A stretch of DNA of 64,000 bases from Antarctobacter sediminis (GTDB lineage Bacteria; Pseudomonadota; Alphaproteobacteria; Rhodobacterales; Rhodobacteraceae): positions 1,364,001 to 1,428,000 of the forward strand of contig NZ_JAHUZG010000001.1 of assembly GCF_019218285.1 (NCBI RefSeq), given 5' to 3'. This document shows, in pieces, positions 28,491 through 37,654 of this stretch; position 1 is the first letter of the stretch; every line of letters starts with the position of its first letter. A program made the translations under genes and the position numbers. The notes under the pieces are model-generated. The model worked only from the letters and a program-made list of their open reading frames with translations. It made no database searches and was not told the origin of the DNA.

Positions 28491-30768
28491 CACCTTCCAG
28501 CATGGCCCAGACACGCGACGGCGTGAAGGGCATGTCCACTTGTTTGATTCCGCGCGCCCAAAGCGCATCCTGCACCGCGTTCGATACCGCGGCCATCGAC
28601 CCGACCGTCCCGGCCTCGCCACAGCCTTTCATACCCATCGGGTTGGCGGTGGAGGGCACCGGTTCGGTTTCAAAGCCGATCATGGGCACATCGTCGGCGC
28701 GCGGCATGGCATAGTCCATGAACGTCGCCGTGAGCAGCTGCCCCTCTTCGTCATAGACCACGCGTTCGGTCAGCGCCTGCCCCAGCCCCTGCACCACCCC
28801 GCCATGCACCTGACCTTCGGCCAGCATCGGGTTGATGAGATTGCCGAAATCATCGACCACATTATAGCGGTCACAGGTCACTTGCCCGGTTTCCGGGTCG
28901 ATCTCGACCTCGGCAAGGTGGCAGCCGTTGGGATAGGACCGGCCCGGCAGCGTCGCCGTCGCCTTCCACGTCAGAAGATCCTCGCGCCCGGCCTCGCGTG
29001 CCATCTGCGCGGCCTCCAGCATGGTGGGCGTAACGTTCGACCCTTCGGCGCGGAAGGTTTCATCGTCAAAGCTGATCGACCCGGCATCGACACCCATTTC
29101 GCCGGCTAGAAACTCTGAAAAGCCTGCAACCATGTCGTTGACCGCCTGTAGCGTCACGTTGGTCTGCACGGTCACAGAGCGCGACCCGCCGGTGCCGCCA
29201 CCCGAGGCGATCAGGTCACTGTCGCCCTGCACAACCTCGATCCGGTCGGCAGGAATGCCGGTCTGGTCAGAGAGGAACTGCCGGAACACGGTTTCGTGGC
29301 CCTGCCCGTTCGACTGGGTGCCCACATAGATCCTTGCGCCGCCATCCTCGGTGAATTCCACCTTCACGTCCTCATTCGGGGCGCCCAGGATAGATTCGAT
29401 GTAATAACAAACTCCCAAGCCACGCAATTTGCCTGCCGCCTCGGAGGCTGCGCGCCGCGCGGCGAACCCGGACCGATCGGCCAGGTTTTCCGCATGGCCC
29501 ATGACCCGGCTGAAATCGCCCACGTCATAGTTTTCGCCCGTCACGGTCGCGTAGGGAAACTGATCCGGCTTGATAAAGTTGATGCGGCGCAGTTCCAGCG
29601 GATCGACATCCAGCTCGCGCGCGGCACGGTCCATCAGGCGTTCCAGCACGTAGATCGCTTCGGGGCGGCCGGCACCGCGATAGGCATCAACCTGCGCGGT
29701 ATTGGTGAAAAAGCCTTCACAGCGATACCAGGCGTTCTGGATGTCATAGGTTCCGGTCAACACGCGCGCAAAAAGGTTGGACTGGATCATCTGCGCGTAT
29801 TGCGAGCTATAAGCGCCAAGGTTCGACCGCGAGTGCAGCCGGTAACCGATAATCTTGTTATTCGCGTCAAAGGCGAATTCGGCCGTTGTTTCCAGATCGC
29901 GTCCGCCATTGTCGGACAGCATCGCCTCGGTCCGGTCGGACATCCAGCGCACCGGGCGGCCGGTTTCGCGCGCGGCAAAGGCCAGCACGAAATATTCCGG
30001 GTAGGGAAAGCTTTTCATGCCGAAACCGCCGCCTACGTCCGGGTTGGTGATCCGAACCTGCTCCGCGTCGATGTGGAAGGCACGCGCCAGTTCGCCTTTC
30101 ATCCCCCAGACACCCTGCCCGCCAAAGGCAAGGTGTACACGACCGTCCTGCCATTCGGCATAAGCGCCGCGCGGCTCCATCGAATTGACGATGACACGGT
30201 TGTCACCGACCTCCAGCTTGACCGTCTTGGCTGCGGCCGCAAAGGCGGCATTTGTGGCGTCTTCGTCACCGATGCCAAAGTCAAAGGCACGGTTTTCCGG
30301 CGCTTCGGGGTGAATGACGGACTCACCCGGCCCGATTGCCGTCACCACCGGCAGTTCGTCATAGTCGAACTCGATCAACTCAGCCGCGTCGCGCGCCTGT
30401 TCCATCGTTTCGGCCACGACAACCGCCACCGGCTCGCCCACAAACCGAACGCGCCCTTCAGCCAGAACCGGACGTTTCGGCGCTGCGCCCTTGCTGCCAT
30501 CGCGGTTCGGTGCCTGGGTAAAGCTCATGCCGGTGTCGATCCCGGCGGTCAGCATGTCGTCCGAGGTCACCACCAAGTGGACACCCTCTGCCTCGCGCGC
30601 GGCGCTCACGTCCAGCGTGGTGATCTCCGCGTGGGCCACCGGCGAGCGAAAGACAAAGGCCCGCAGCGAGCCCTCGGGGGCGACGTCATCGACGTAACGC
30701 CCATGTCCGGTCAGGAAACGCACATCCTCGACCCGTTTCACCGGCTGGCTCTTGCCGAACTTGTCCAT
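28471..30768 (-). CDS. Molybdenum hydroxylase large subunit, form II CoxL-like
   Basis: 765 aa from the ATG at 30768 (GGGAG 6 bases upstream). It has the xanthine dehydrogenase/CO dehydrogenase molybdopterin-cytosine-dinucleotide subunit layout: GRYVDDVAPEG, MEPRGAYAEW, GGQGVW, DVGGGFGMKSFPYPE, QSNGQGHETVFRQFLSD, MGMKGCGEAGTVG, where the Glu in GCGEAGTVG is the general base. The active-site loop reads AYRGAGRPEA (about residue 360). That is the form II signature, not the AYxCSFR loop of genuine CO dehydrogenase, so CO is an unlikely substrate. The usual iron-sulfur and FAD subunit genes are not adjacent, so partners must be encoded elsewhere. Substrate unknown. Confidence 0.85.
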   Translation of the reverse strand: MDKFGKSQPVKRVEDVRFLTGHGRYVDDVAPEGSLRAFVFRSPVAHAEITTLDVSAAREAEGVHLVVTSDDMLTAGIDTGMSFTQAPNRDGSKGAAPKRPVLAEGRVRFVGEPVAVVVAETMEQARDAAELIEFDYDELPVVTAIGPGESVIHPEAPENRAFDFGIGDEDATNAAFAAAAKTVKLEVGDNRVIVNSMEPRGAYAEWQDGRVHLAFGGQGVWGMKGELARAFHIDAEQVRITNPDVGGGFGMKSFPYPEYFVLAFAARETGRPVRWMSDRTEAMLSDNGGRDLETTAEFAFDANNKIIGYRLHSRSNLGAYSSQYAQMIQSNLFARVLTGTYDIQNAWYRCEGFFTNTAQVDAYRGAGRPEAIYVLERLMDRAARELDVDPLELRRINFIKPDQFPYATVTGENYDVGDFSRVMGHAENLADRSGFAARRAASEAAGKLRGLGVCYYIESILGAPNEDVKVEFTEDGGARIYVGTQSNGQGHETVFRQFLSDQTGIPADRIEVVQGDSDLIASGGGTGGSRSVTVQTNVTLQAVNDMVAGFSEFLAGEMGVDAGSISFDDETFRAEGSNVTPTMLEAAQMAREAGREDLLTWKATATLPGRSYPNGCHLAEVEIDPETGQVTCDRYNVVDDFGNLINPMLAEGQVHGGVVQGLGQALTERVVYDEEGQLLTATFMDYAMPRADDVPMIGFETEPVPSTANPMGMKGCGEAGTVGSMAAVSNAVQDALWARGIKQVDMPFTPSRVWAMLEGDAIAAE

Positions 30769-30886
30769 GGCGATCTCCCTCGCATCTGTCCTGTCGCGGC
30801 GGAGATTAGACGTCATGACGCGAGTGTCCAGAGGCCGCGCCGGTCCTGACGCGAGGAATCTCCCGGCGCGGCGTGCCCTCGGGCGA

Positions 30887-32008
30887 TTATCGCGCCAAAG
30901 TGACGATCCGGCGCGCGCCATACCCGTTAAAACGTGTGGACAGCGCGGTGGAATAGGCTCCGCAAGCGTGGAACAGCAGGAAATCACCCTCGGCCAGATC
31001 CCCGGGAAGGTTCACCCGGTCAGACAGCCGGTCAAGACTGTCACAGGTCGGGCCAAACACCACCGTGGCGCGGGATGCACCCCGGCGTGGGCGCCCGTCC
31101 GGACCAAAGGCGCTGATCCGCGTCGACGGTCCCAGATCGCGCCATTCGCTGAGTCCGCCGTAAATCCCGTCGTTCAAAAAGATCGCATCGCCGTCACGGG
31201 TCTTGACCTGCAAGGCCAACTCAAAAGCCTCGGCCACCATGGCGCGGCCGGGTTCGCACACCAAGGCCGGACGCTTGGCCCCAAAGGCCTCGTCAACGGC
31301 CTGATCGATGGCCGCAAACAGCGCAGGCAGATCCGGTGCGGGATCCTCGCGATGCGCGGGAAAGCCACCCCCCACATTCAGCCGATGCAGGCGCACACCC
31401 GCACCCTGCGCGATCTCTGCCGCGGCGCGGATATAGGACACCCATGCGCCCGCCGCGCGGCATTGCGTGCCGGGATGAAAGGTCAGCGACGGCTTGCCGC
31501 CACGCGCCACCACCTTGCGCAGCAGGTCCGCACAAGCCGCCGGACCTGCGCCGAATTTCGAGCCGAAATCATAGACGGCACCGGCCACCGGAAGCTTTAG
31601 CCGCACGGCGACCTCGACGCCCTCCAGCGGACCAAGCTTGTCCAGTTCGGCCATACGGTCGACCGACCACGACGCGGTGCCAAACCCGCGGGCCGCCTCG
31701 ATCTCGGACCGGGAGCGAACCGGGTTGTGGTAGTGCAACCGCGCCATCGGCGCCTCTTGCCGGATCAAGGCCATTTCTTCGGGGGATGCGACATCGAAAG
31801 CGCCCAGATCGGAGGCGGCCAAGGCCTCGATCACCAGAGGATCGGGGTTCGCCTTGACCGCATAGGTCACTTCGCCGGGGAAATGGTCCTTAAAAACCGT
31901 GGCCGTTTCGCGCAGCTTTTTGGGATCAAAGAAGAAAACCGGATCTTCGGGGTGTTCGCGCGCCAACCAAAGCGCGGGATCGCGTTGAAATGCCTCGTGC
32001 AGCACCAT
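30887..32008 (-). CDS. PLP-dependent fold III decarboxylase (ornithine decarboxylase-like)
   Basis: 373 aa, strong AGGAGG before the ATG. Alanine-racemase-fold decarboxylase: the PLP Lys is Lys52 in YAVKANP, the phosphate-binding glycine loop is LNVGGGFPAHRED, and CEPGRAMVAE and the second-subunit block GPTCDSLDRL...HACGAYSTALSTRFNGYG follow. The GPTCDSxD form points to ornithine/lysine decarboxylase rather than diaminopimelate decarboxylase, so putrescine formation is the best guess. The FHPGTQC stretch is intact. A divergent Lrp gene starts 104 bases away and is the likely regulator. Confidence 0.88.
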   Translation of the reverse strand: MVLHEAFQRDPALWLAREHPEDPVFFFDPKKLRETATVFKDHFPGEVTYAVKANPDPLVIEALAASDLGAFDVASPEEMALIRQEAPMARLHYHNPVRSRSEIEAARGFGTASWSVDRMAELDKLGPLEGVEVAVRLKLPVAGAVYDFGSKFGAGPAACADLLRKVVARGGKPSLTFHPGTQCRAAGAWVSYIRAAAEIAQGAGVRLHRLNVGGGFPAHREDPAPDLPALFAAIDQAVDEAFGAKRPALVCEPGRAMVAEAFELALQVKTRDGDAIFLNDGIYGGLSEWRDLGPSTRISAFGPDGRPRRGASRATVVFGPTCDSLDRLSDRVNLPGDLAEGDFLLFHACGAYSTALSTRFNGYGARRIVTLAR

Positions 32009-32112
32009 GCTTGTGCCTCCTGTTCGCCTGTAGGTCCAGCCTGAGGCTTGCCGTCCTGCGTTTCACCTGTCACTCTGCGCAAAATGCGGTTTCGGAATGG
32101 CAATATGGCGAA

Positions 32113-32553
32113 ATGAGCGAACAGATCGACGAAACGGACCGCGCGCTGATCGCTGCGCTGGCGGAAAACGCCCGCGTGCCGGTGGCGGATCTGGCCCGTA
32201 GGCTTGGGCTTGCCCGGACCACCGTTCAGGCACGTATCGACCGGCTGGAGACGCGCGGCGCGATCGCCGGGTACACGCTCAAACGCGGCCCCGGCTTGCG
32301 CCCCGCCCTGCGGGCGACGGTGCTGATCTCGGTCGAACCGCGCGCCACAGCCGCGGTCCTCTCTCGTCTGAAACTGCTGACGGCGGTGGAAACCGTGCAC
32401 ACGACCTCTGGCCGCTTTGACCTGATCGCGCAGGTGACAGCCGACACGACCGAAGCGCTGGACCGCACGCTTGACGCCATTGGCGAGGCCAAGGGCGTGA
32501 AAGGCTCGGAAAGCCTGATCCACCTGAGCACCAAGATCGACCGCGCCGGCTAA
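32113..32553 (+). CDS. Lrp/AsnC family regulator beside the decarboxylase
   Basis: 146 aa from the ATG at 32113; the earlier open frame lies in the divergent promoter. The helix-turn-helix (IDETDRALIAALAENARVPV, LARTTVQARIDRLETRGAI) and the RAM domain (VETVHTTSGRFDLIAQVTAD) are complete. The divergent arrangement with the PLP decarboxylase suggests amino-acid-responsive control of it. The spacer contains the AT-leaning TTTCGGAATGGCAATATGG just before this gene, the best candidate binding region. Confidence 0.88.
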   Translation: MSEQIDETDRALIAALAENARVPVADLARRLGLARTTVQARIDRLETRGAIAGYTLKRGPGLRPALRATVLISVEPRATAAVLSRLKLLTAVETVHTTSGRFDLIAQVTADTTEALDRTLDAIGEAKGVKGSESLIHLSTKIDRAG

Positions 32554-32559
32554 TGCCCG

Positions 32560-33162
32560 TCAGAACAACCGCAATGCGTCCGTATAGCGGTCAAAACTGC
32601 TGTCGTCGATCGCGGGCACAGCAGCGCCCAGCCTTTCAGCCCTTTCGTCAAAGGCTTGGAGGTTGGCGTTCAACTGGCGCAATTCACGCTCCAGCGTGGG
32701 GTCGTCCATGATGCCCCCCACCGGAGCACTGGCAAAGACGTCGGACGCGATGCTTTCGAAACCGGGCAGCTTTCCCGCCTCGGCCCGGGCAATACGCAGA
32801 AACAGGTCGTCCCCCCGGCTGGTACGTTCCGCGTTGAAGCTGACCAGATGCGCCATCAGCGAGGCATTGTCGCTGATTTCCGGGCCAAAGCTGCCCGATA
32901 TGGCCACGCGCTTGGCCATCGGCGTCGTGGTGGTGGCCGCCGCCACGGTCACGAAATCCGCATCTGGCGGCGTGCTGAGGCCCGCGAGGATGTCATCCTG
33001 CGCATAACGCGCCTGAAGATGATCGTTCAAATGACCCAGCGCGATGTCCAGTTGCGCCCCCGTCATGGTGGCCGGACCGGTGCGCCCGTCCATCTGGGCC
33101 AAAGCGGAACCGGCAACTGCGGTCATGATGAATGTCGAAAAAACGAAACCAGGAAAATTCAT
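32560..33162 (-). CDS. Exported hypothetical protein
   Basis: 200 aa from the ATG at 33162 (AAGGAGAG 6 bases upstream). The signal peptide (MNFPGFVFSTFIMTAVAGSALA) is followed by a soluble, mainly helical protein with two long amphipathic segments (ALGHLNDHLQARYAQDD; DPTLERELRQLNANLQAFDERAERLGA). No cysteines or known motif seen. It converges on the Lrp gene with a 6-base gap. Function unknown. Confidence 0.75.
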   Translation of the reverse strand: MNFPGFVFSTFIMTAVAGSALAQMDGRTGPATMTGAQLDIALGHLNDHLQARYAQDDILAGLSTPPDADFVTVAAATTTTPMAKRVAISGSFGPEISDNASLMAHLVSFNAERTSRGDDLFLRIARAEAGKLPGFESIASDVFASAPVGGIMDDPTLERELRQLNANLQAFDERAERLGAAVPAIDDSSFDRYTDALRLF

Positions 33163-33281
33163 TGCACTCTCCTTTTCGCGATTTGCGCCGCGGCAAGGCA
33201 AAGTCGACTGTCGCGACAGATCGGCGCAAAATACGCGCCGACTACGACCAAAGTAGCATGAATGGGCCGAGTCGGGGAAAC

Positions 33282-33887
33282 TCAGGCAGATTCGTCGTCG
33301 CCGGTGCCGTAGCGCTTGAACAAACCGCCTTGGAACAGGAAGAACAGGAAGATCGCCGCAGTCAGGCCGAAGGTCTTGAAATAGACCCAGATCTCGGTCC
33401 CCATGGTACGCCAGATCACCTCGTTCATGATGGCCAGACCAAGGAAGAACAGCGCCACGCGCTTGGTCAGGATCATCCATCCTTCCTGTTCCAGCGGCAC
33501 CAATCCTTCCATCACGTATTGCAGCCAGCTTTCGCCACGCAAAAGTCCGATCCCAAGGGCACCGCCGAACAGCAGATAGATCAGGGTCGGCTTCATCTTG
33601 AAGAACCGGTCGTCGTTCAACCAGACGCTGAGACCGCCAAAGAAAACGATCAGAACGGCCGTAACCACCTGCATCCGGCTAAGATGCCCGGTCAGCCACC
33701 ACAGCGCGCCCATGCACAGCAGGAACACCGGGATGAACCCGGCTGTGACCACGATGAAACCATCGTAGTCGGTTCCGCCGATGGCAAAAACCTCGTCCTT
33801 GAGCCAGAGATAGGCCACGAAGAAGGCAAGGAGCGGACCGAACTCCAGCGCCGTTTTCAGCATCGGGTTGACCTGCCGTTGTTCCAT
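33282..33887 (-). CDS. yciB: Inner membrane-spanning protein YciB (IspZ family)
   Basis: 201 aa from the ATG at 33887 (AAGGAG 7 bases before). Five or six membrane helices with family hallmarks: MLKTALEFGPLLAFF, FLLCMGALWWLTGHLSRMQ, VFFGGLSVWLNDDRFFKMKPT, and WMILTKRVALFFLGLAIMNE...WVYFKTFG. YciB helps cell-envelope integrity and septation in enterobacteria. It lies downstream of EamA with 42 bases between, in the ftsY-GNAT-EamA-yciB row common in Rhodobacterales. Confidence 0.93.
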   Translation of the reverse strand: MEQRQVNPMLKTALEFGPLLAFFVAYLWLKDEVFAIGGTDYDGFIVVTAGFIPVFLLCMGALWWLTGHLSRMQVVTAVLIVFFGGLSVWLNDDRFFKMKPTLIYLLFGGALGIGLLRGESWLQYVMEGLVPLEQEGWMILTKRVALFFLGLAIMNEVIWRTMGTEIWVYFKTFGLTAAIFLFFLFQGGLFKRYGTGDDESA

Positions 33888-33929
33888 TGTGCGCTCCTTC
33901 TGCACCATCGTGGGCGTCACTTAGGCGTT

Positions 33930-34832
33930 TCAGCCGCCAATCTCAACGATGACCGCACCGATTGCGATCAGCGCCATCAATGCTATTCGCCGGGGGCCGA
34001 CGGTTTCACGCAGCACAAGCCAGCCGATCACGGCGGCAAAGACGGTCGAGGTTTCGCGCAGGACGGCGGCCTCGCCCACCTTGTCCAGCCGCGTCGCCAT
34101 CATGACCGACCCAAAAGAGCCGAAAGCCACCACCGCCCCGATCAACCCGCGCGTCAGCAGGGGCCGCATCTCCAGATCGCGCATCCGGTGGCGCAGGGGC
34201 GTCAGCGCCATCATCAGCGGGAAATCCAGCGCCGAGAGAAAAAAGAACCATGCTAGGAAGGTGAAGGGATCCGCCGTGGCGCGGATGCCGTAAGCATCGT
34301 AGGTCGTGTACAGCGCCACGAATAAACCCGTCGCCACGGCATAGGCCAGCGCAGGGCCAAGCGTGTCGCGCGCGGTTTCAAGGAAGATCAGGTTATAGAC
34401 CGCAAGCCCGAAGATCCCGGCCAGCAGGACGCCCAGTCCCAGCCATTGAACGACATTAAAGGTTTCGCCAAAAATCAGCCATGCGCCGATCACCGCGAAC
34501 AGGGGACCCGTGCCGCGCACCACGGGATAAACCACCGTGTAGGCCCCTCTTGTGTAGGCCATGGCCTGCAACAGCTTGTAGCCGAAATGGATCAACACCA
34601 TACCCGCAAAGATCGGCCACATATGCGGTTCAGGCCAAGGCACGAGGAAAATCAGCGGCAGACTGAGTGTGACCAGCCAGACGTCAATCGCCACGCGTGA
34701 AACCCAGGGATCATGCCGCCCCTTCTGTAAGGCCCCAAAGACCGCGTGCAGAAAGGCCGCCGTCAGCGCCAGCATCAGCGCCGCGCGATGTCCGGCCTCA
34801 GTGCTTTCCAGCGCGATCAGCCAGTCGCTCAT
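33930..34832 (-). CDS. EamA/DMT-family transporter
   Basis: 300 aa with ten predicted membrane helices in two EamA repeats. The first repeat ends around LLAGIFGLAVYNLIF, and the second ends with VGPRRIALMALIAIGAVIVEIGG. GTGPLFAVIGAWLIFGE and RETSTVFAAVIGWLVLRE are the repeat-equivalent helix-4 motifs that mark the drug/metabolite transporter superfamily. The substrate cannot be read. The start codon overlaps the GNAT stop (ATGA, 34829-34832), showing translational coupling. Confidence 0.88.
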   Translation of the reverse strand: MSDWLIALESTEAGHRAALMLALTAAFLHAVFGALQKGRHDPWVSRVAIDVWLVTLSLPLIFLVPWPEPHMWPIFAGMVLIHFGYKLLQAMAYTRGAYTVVYPVVRGTGPLFAVIGAWLIFGETFNVVQWLGLGVLLAGIFGLAVYNLIFLETARDTLGPALAYAVATGLFVALYTTYDAYGIRATADPFTFLAWFFFLSALDFPLMMALTPLRHRMRDLEMRPLLTRGLIGAVVAFGSFGSVMMATRLDKVGEAAVLRETSTVFAAVIGWLVLRETVGPRRIALMALIAIGAVIVEIGG

Positions 34833-35233
34833 GCCATGCGGCGGGCCATGCCCGTGCGGAAGTCAAACCCGTGTTTCTGATACAGGGCTTCGGCGCCGGG
34901 ATCCGCGATCAGACTGATGTAGCAGCCAGAGGGCAGTTGCCCGGCCGCCCAATCCATCAGCGCCGTCATGATCCGACCGCCAAGGCCCCGCCTTTGCCAG
35001 TCGGGATGAACAGCAATATCCGTCACTTGCGCAAAACAGCCGCCATCCCCGACAAGGCGCCCCATGCCGATCAGCCGCCCGGCTTCGTCACGCAGCCAGA
35101 CGGCGTGCAGGCCATTTGCCAGACCGATCCGTGCGGCCTCGGGTGTATAGGCGCCCATTCCGGCAGCGGCGCGCAGACCAAGGTATTCGTCAACACTGGC
35201 CGCGCGGTCTGAAAATGCCGGTGCCTCAGGCAT
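34829..35233 (-). CDS. GNAT-family N-acetyltransferase
   Basis: 134 aa. The acetyl-CoA-binding motif A is clear (VTDIAVHPDWQRRGLGGRIM, an R-x-x-G-x-G loop) and is followed by a typical motif B (YISLIADPGAEALYQKHGF). The substrate is unknown. It overlaps ftsY by 8 bases upstream and EamA by 4 bases downstream, so all three are co-translated. Confidence 0.88.
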   Translation of the reverse strand: MPEAPAFSDRAASVDEYLGLRAAAGMGAYTPEAARIGLANGLHAVWLRDEAGRLIGMGRLVGDGGCFAQVTDIAVHPDWQRRGLGGRIMTALMDWAAGQLPSGCYISLIADPGAEALYQKHGFDFRTGMARRMA

Positions 35234-36356
35234 CTCCTGCCAGGCCTGTCAGTGCCGCGGCGAATTCCTCGGGATCGAAGGGGGCCAGATCGTCGATCTG
35301 TTCGCCCACGCCGATCGCGTGGATCGGCAGGCCGAACTTATCCGCCAAGGCCACTAGGACGCCGCCCTTGGCGGTGCCGTCCAGCTTGGTCATCACAAGG
35401 CCGGAAACATCGGCCAGCTTGCGGAAGGTTTCGACCTGGCTCAGCGCATTCTGGCCGGTGGTCGCATCCAGAACCAACAGCGTGTTGTGCGGCGCGTCCG
35501 GGTCTTTCTTGCGGATCACGCGGACGATCTTGGCCAGCTCTTCCATCAGGTCGGCACGGTTCTGCAACCGCCCTGCCGTGTCGATCATCAACAGATCGGC
35601 GCCATCCGCCTGTGCGCGGGTCATGGCGTCAAAGGCAAGGCTGGCGGGGTCGCTGCCTTCGGGCGCGGTCAGAACCGGCACATCCGCGCGCTCTCCCCAA
35701 ACCTGAAGCTGCTCAACGGCTGCCGCGCGAAAGGTATCGCCCGCGGCGATCACCACCTTCTTGCCCGCCGCCTTGAACTGGCTGGCCAGCTTGCCGATTG
35801 TGGTCGTCTTGCCAGAGCCGTTCACCCCGACCACCAGCACAACCTGCGGTTTTTTCGGATACAGCGGCAGCGGACGGGCCACCGGTTCCATCACGCGGGC
35901 GATCTCTGCCGCGAGGGCCTGTTTGATCTCTTCGGTCGAAAGCCGCTTGCCAAAGCGTCCCTCGGCGATGTTCGCCGTCACGCGCAACGCGGTATCCACC
36001 CCCATGTCCGATGCGATCAGCAACTCTTCGAGTTGTTCCAGCATCTCGTCGTCCAGAACGCGGCGCACCACGGGAGCGCCGTCCGCCTGACGGCCCATCA
36101 AACGTCCGATCAACCCTGCCTGCGGCTTGGGCGCCTCTGGCACGGGGTCCGGCTCTGGTGTGGAGGCCGGCAAAGGCGTCGGCGTGGCAGGGGGGGCCTG
36201 CGTCGCGACAGGCGCAGATGCAGGCGCAGGTGCAGGCGGCGGGCCGGGTTCGGCGGGGGCTTCCTCGCCGCCGTCCTGAACGATGGCATCCAGCCCCTCG
36301 TCCAGCTTCGAGGAGGATTTGAACAATCGGTTCTTGAGCTTGCCGAAAAAGGACAT
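35226..36356 (-). CDS. ftsY: Signal recognition particle receptor FtsY
   Basis: 376 aa. A short N-terminal lipid-binding/helical start (MSFFGKLKNRLFKSSSKLDE) is followed by a Pro/Ala-rich spacer to about residue 85 and the NG GTPase domain. G motifs in order: GVNGSGKTTTIGKLA (G1), DTFRAAAVEQL, DTAGRLQN (G3), TKLDGTAKGG (G4), GVGEQIDDL. It docks SRP-ribosome complexes at the inner membrane for co-translational insertion. First gene of the ftsY-GNAT-EamA-yciB operon. The Pro/Ala linker replaces the acidic A domain of E. coli. Confidence 0.96.
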   Translation of the reverse strand: MSFFGKLKNRLFKSSSKLDEGLDAIVQDGGEEAPAEPGPPPAPAPASAPVATQAPPATPTPLPASTPEPDPVPEAPKPQAGLIGRLMGRQADGAPVVRRVLDDEMLEQLEELLIASDMGVDTALRVTANIAEGRFGKRLSTEEIKQALAAEIARVMEPVARPLPLYPKKPQVVLVVGVNGSGKTTTIGKLASQFKAAGKKVVIAAGDTFRAAAVEQLQVWGERADVPVLTAPEGSDPASLAFDAMTRAQADGADLLMIDTAGRLQNRADLMEELAKIVRVIRKKDPDAPHNTLLVLDATTGQNALSQVETFRKLADVSGLVMTKLDGTAKGGVLVALADKFGLPIHAIGVGEQIDDLAPFDPEEFAAALTGLAGDA

Positions 36357-36576
36357 GGATGCTGCCTGGTATCTGAGTTTCCTTCACCTAATACGCAAAA
36401 CCGCTCAAGAAAAGGTGGCTTGGCCCTGCGCGGCACCGGCTGGGGCCGTTTCGCCCTGTGCTGGGGCGCACGTACGAAGACCCCGTCGCGGCCCGCGCCC
36501 CGAAAAACCCACTGTCTCGCCCGATCCGGAACCGAAACTTCCGATATGTTAAATTCCGGATCGTATTGGAGCGGTG

Positions 36577-37599
36577 ATGCTGCGTTTCACTCTGGCAACC
36601 CTTGGCATGGTCGTTTTGCTGGCGCTTGCGCTGGCGGTGGGGGGCGTGTTCCCCGCGCTGGCGCTGTTTTATGTCACGGTCTTTGCCTATATCATGGACC
36701 GCCTCAAGGCGCTGGCCGCGCCCGATCATCCGGGGTCGGAGTTTCCGGCTGGCGACGGCCTGTCGGTCTTCCTTGCGCTGGTCCATCTGCCGCTGTTGTA
36801 CGGCGGGGTTCATGTCATTGCCTCTGACATTGCGTCGACAGCCGAGAAAACCTTGATTTTTTTGGCTCTTTCCCTTTTCATCGGACAGGTTGGAAACTCC
36901 AACGCGCATGAACTGATCCATCGTTCGAACCGATGGCTGCGGCGGCTGGGTGTCACGGTCTATGTTTCGATCCTGTTCGGGCACCATGCCTCGGCCCATG
37001 TCCGGGTGCATCACGTCCATGCCGCCACCCCCCGCGACCCGAACAGCGCCCGCACCGGTGAGAGCTTTTATGCCTTCGCCCTGCGCGCGTGGATCGGGGC
37101 GTTACGCGCGGGGTATCGCGCCGAATCGCGACTGCGCCGGGGCAAGGGGTTGCATCCCTACGCAGGCTACATGGCGGGTGCGGCTGTCTCCTTGATGCTG
37201 GCGGCGGTGATCGGCGGGCTTGGCGGTCTGGCCGCCCTTCTGGCCATTGCCGTCTATGCGCAGGCCCAACTGTTGCTGAGCGACTATGTCCAGCACTACG
37301 GGCTGCGCCGCCGCGAAGTCTCGCCCGGAAAGTTCGAACCTGTCGGCCCCCAGCACAGCTGGAACGCGCCCCATGGGTTCTCTTCGGCGCTGATGTTGAA
37401 CGCGCCACGCCATTCGGATCACCATGCACATCCCGCCCGACCTTATCCGGGGTTGGATCTGAACCGCCAGACCATGCCGATCCTGCCCTATTCGTTGCCC
37501 GTGATGGCCGTCATCGCCCTGATACCGCCGCTGTGGCGGCGCGTGATGGACCGGCGCGCGCGCCGCTGGCGCGACCGGCCAGACCCCGCCTATGGTTAA
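36577..37599 (+). CDS. AlkB-like membrane fatty-acid/alkane hydroxylase
   Basis: 340 aa from the ATG at 36577, 5 bases after GGAG (a GTG one codon earlier is possible). The non-haem diiron histidine boxes are present: HELIHR (NSNAHELIHRSN), HHASAHVRVHHVHAAT and, near the end, HSDHHAHPARPYPGL, plus YVQHYGL. Six transmembrane helices surround them. This matches the alkane 1-monooxygenase/fatty acid desaturase superfamily. The rubredoxin partner is not adjacent. At 340 aa it is shorter than Pseudomonas AlkB (about 400), so a fatty-acid or other hydroxylase is also possible. Confidence 0.85.
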   Translation: MLRFTLATLGMVVLLALALAVGGVFPALALFYVTVFAYIMDRLKALAAPDHPGSEFPAGDGLSVFLALVHLPLLYGGVHVIASDIASTAEKTLIFLALSLFIGQVGNSNAHELIHRSNRWLRRLGVTVYVSILFGHHASAHVRVHHVHAATPRDPNSARTGESFYAFALRAWIGALRAGYRAESRLRRGKGLHPYAGYMAGAAVSLMLAAVIGGLGGLAALLAIAVYAQAQLLLSDYVQHYGLRRREVSPGKFEPVGPQHSWNAPHGFSSALMLNAPRHSDHHAHPARPYPGLDLNRQTMPILPYSLPVMAVIALIPPLWRRVMDRRARRWRDRPDPAYG

Positions 37600-37654
37600 C
37601 CATTCATGAAAACCTGACTTCCGACCGCCTGCCCCTTCTGGCATTTTGCGGAGC

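Noticed and set aside
28471-30768. Aerobic CO dehydrogenase (CoxL)
   Set aside because: The active-site loop is AYRGAGR (form II), not AYxCSFR, and coxS/coxM partners are absent.
36577-37599. Genuine AlkB alkane hydroxylase operon
   Set aside because: The histidine boxes fit the superfamily, but rubredoxin, rubredoxin reductase and the AlkS/AraC-type regulator are absent, so alkane growth is not supported.
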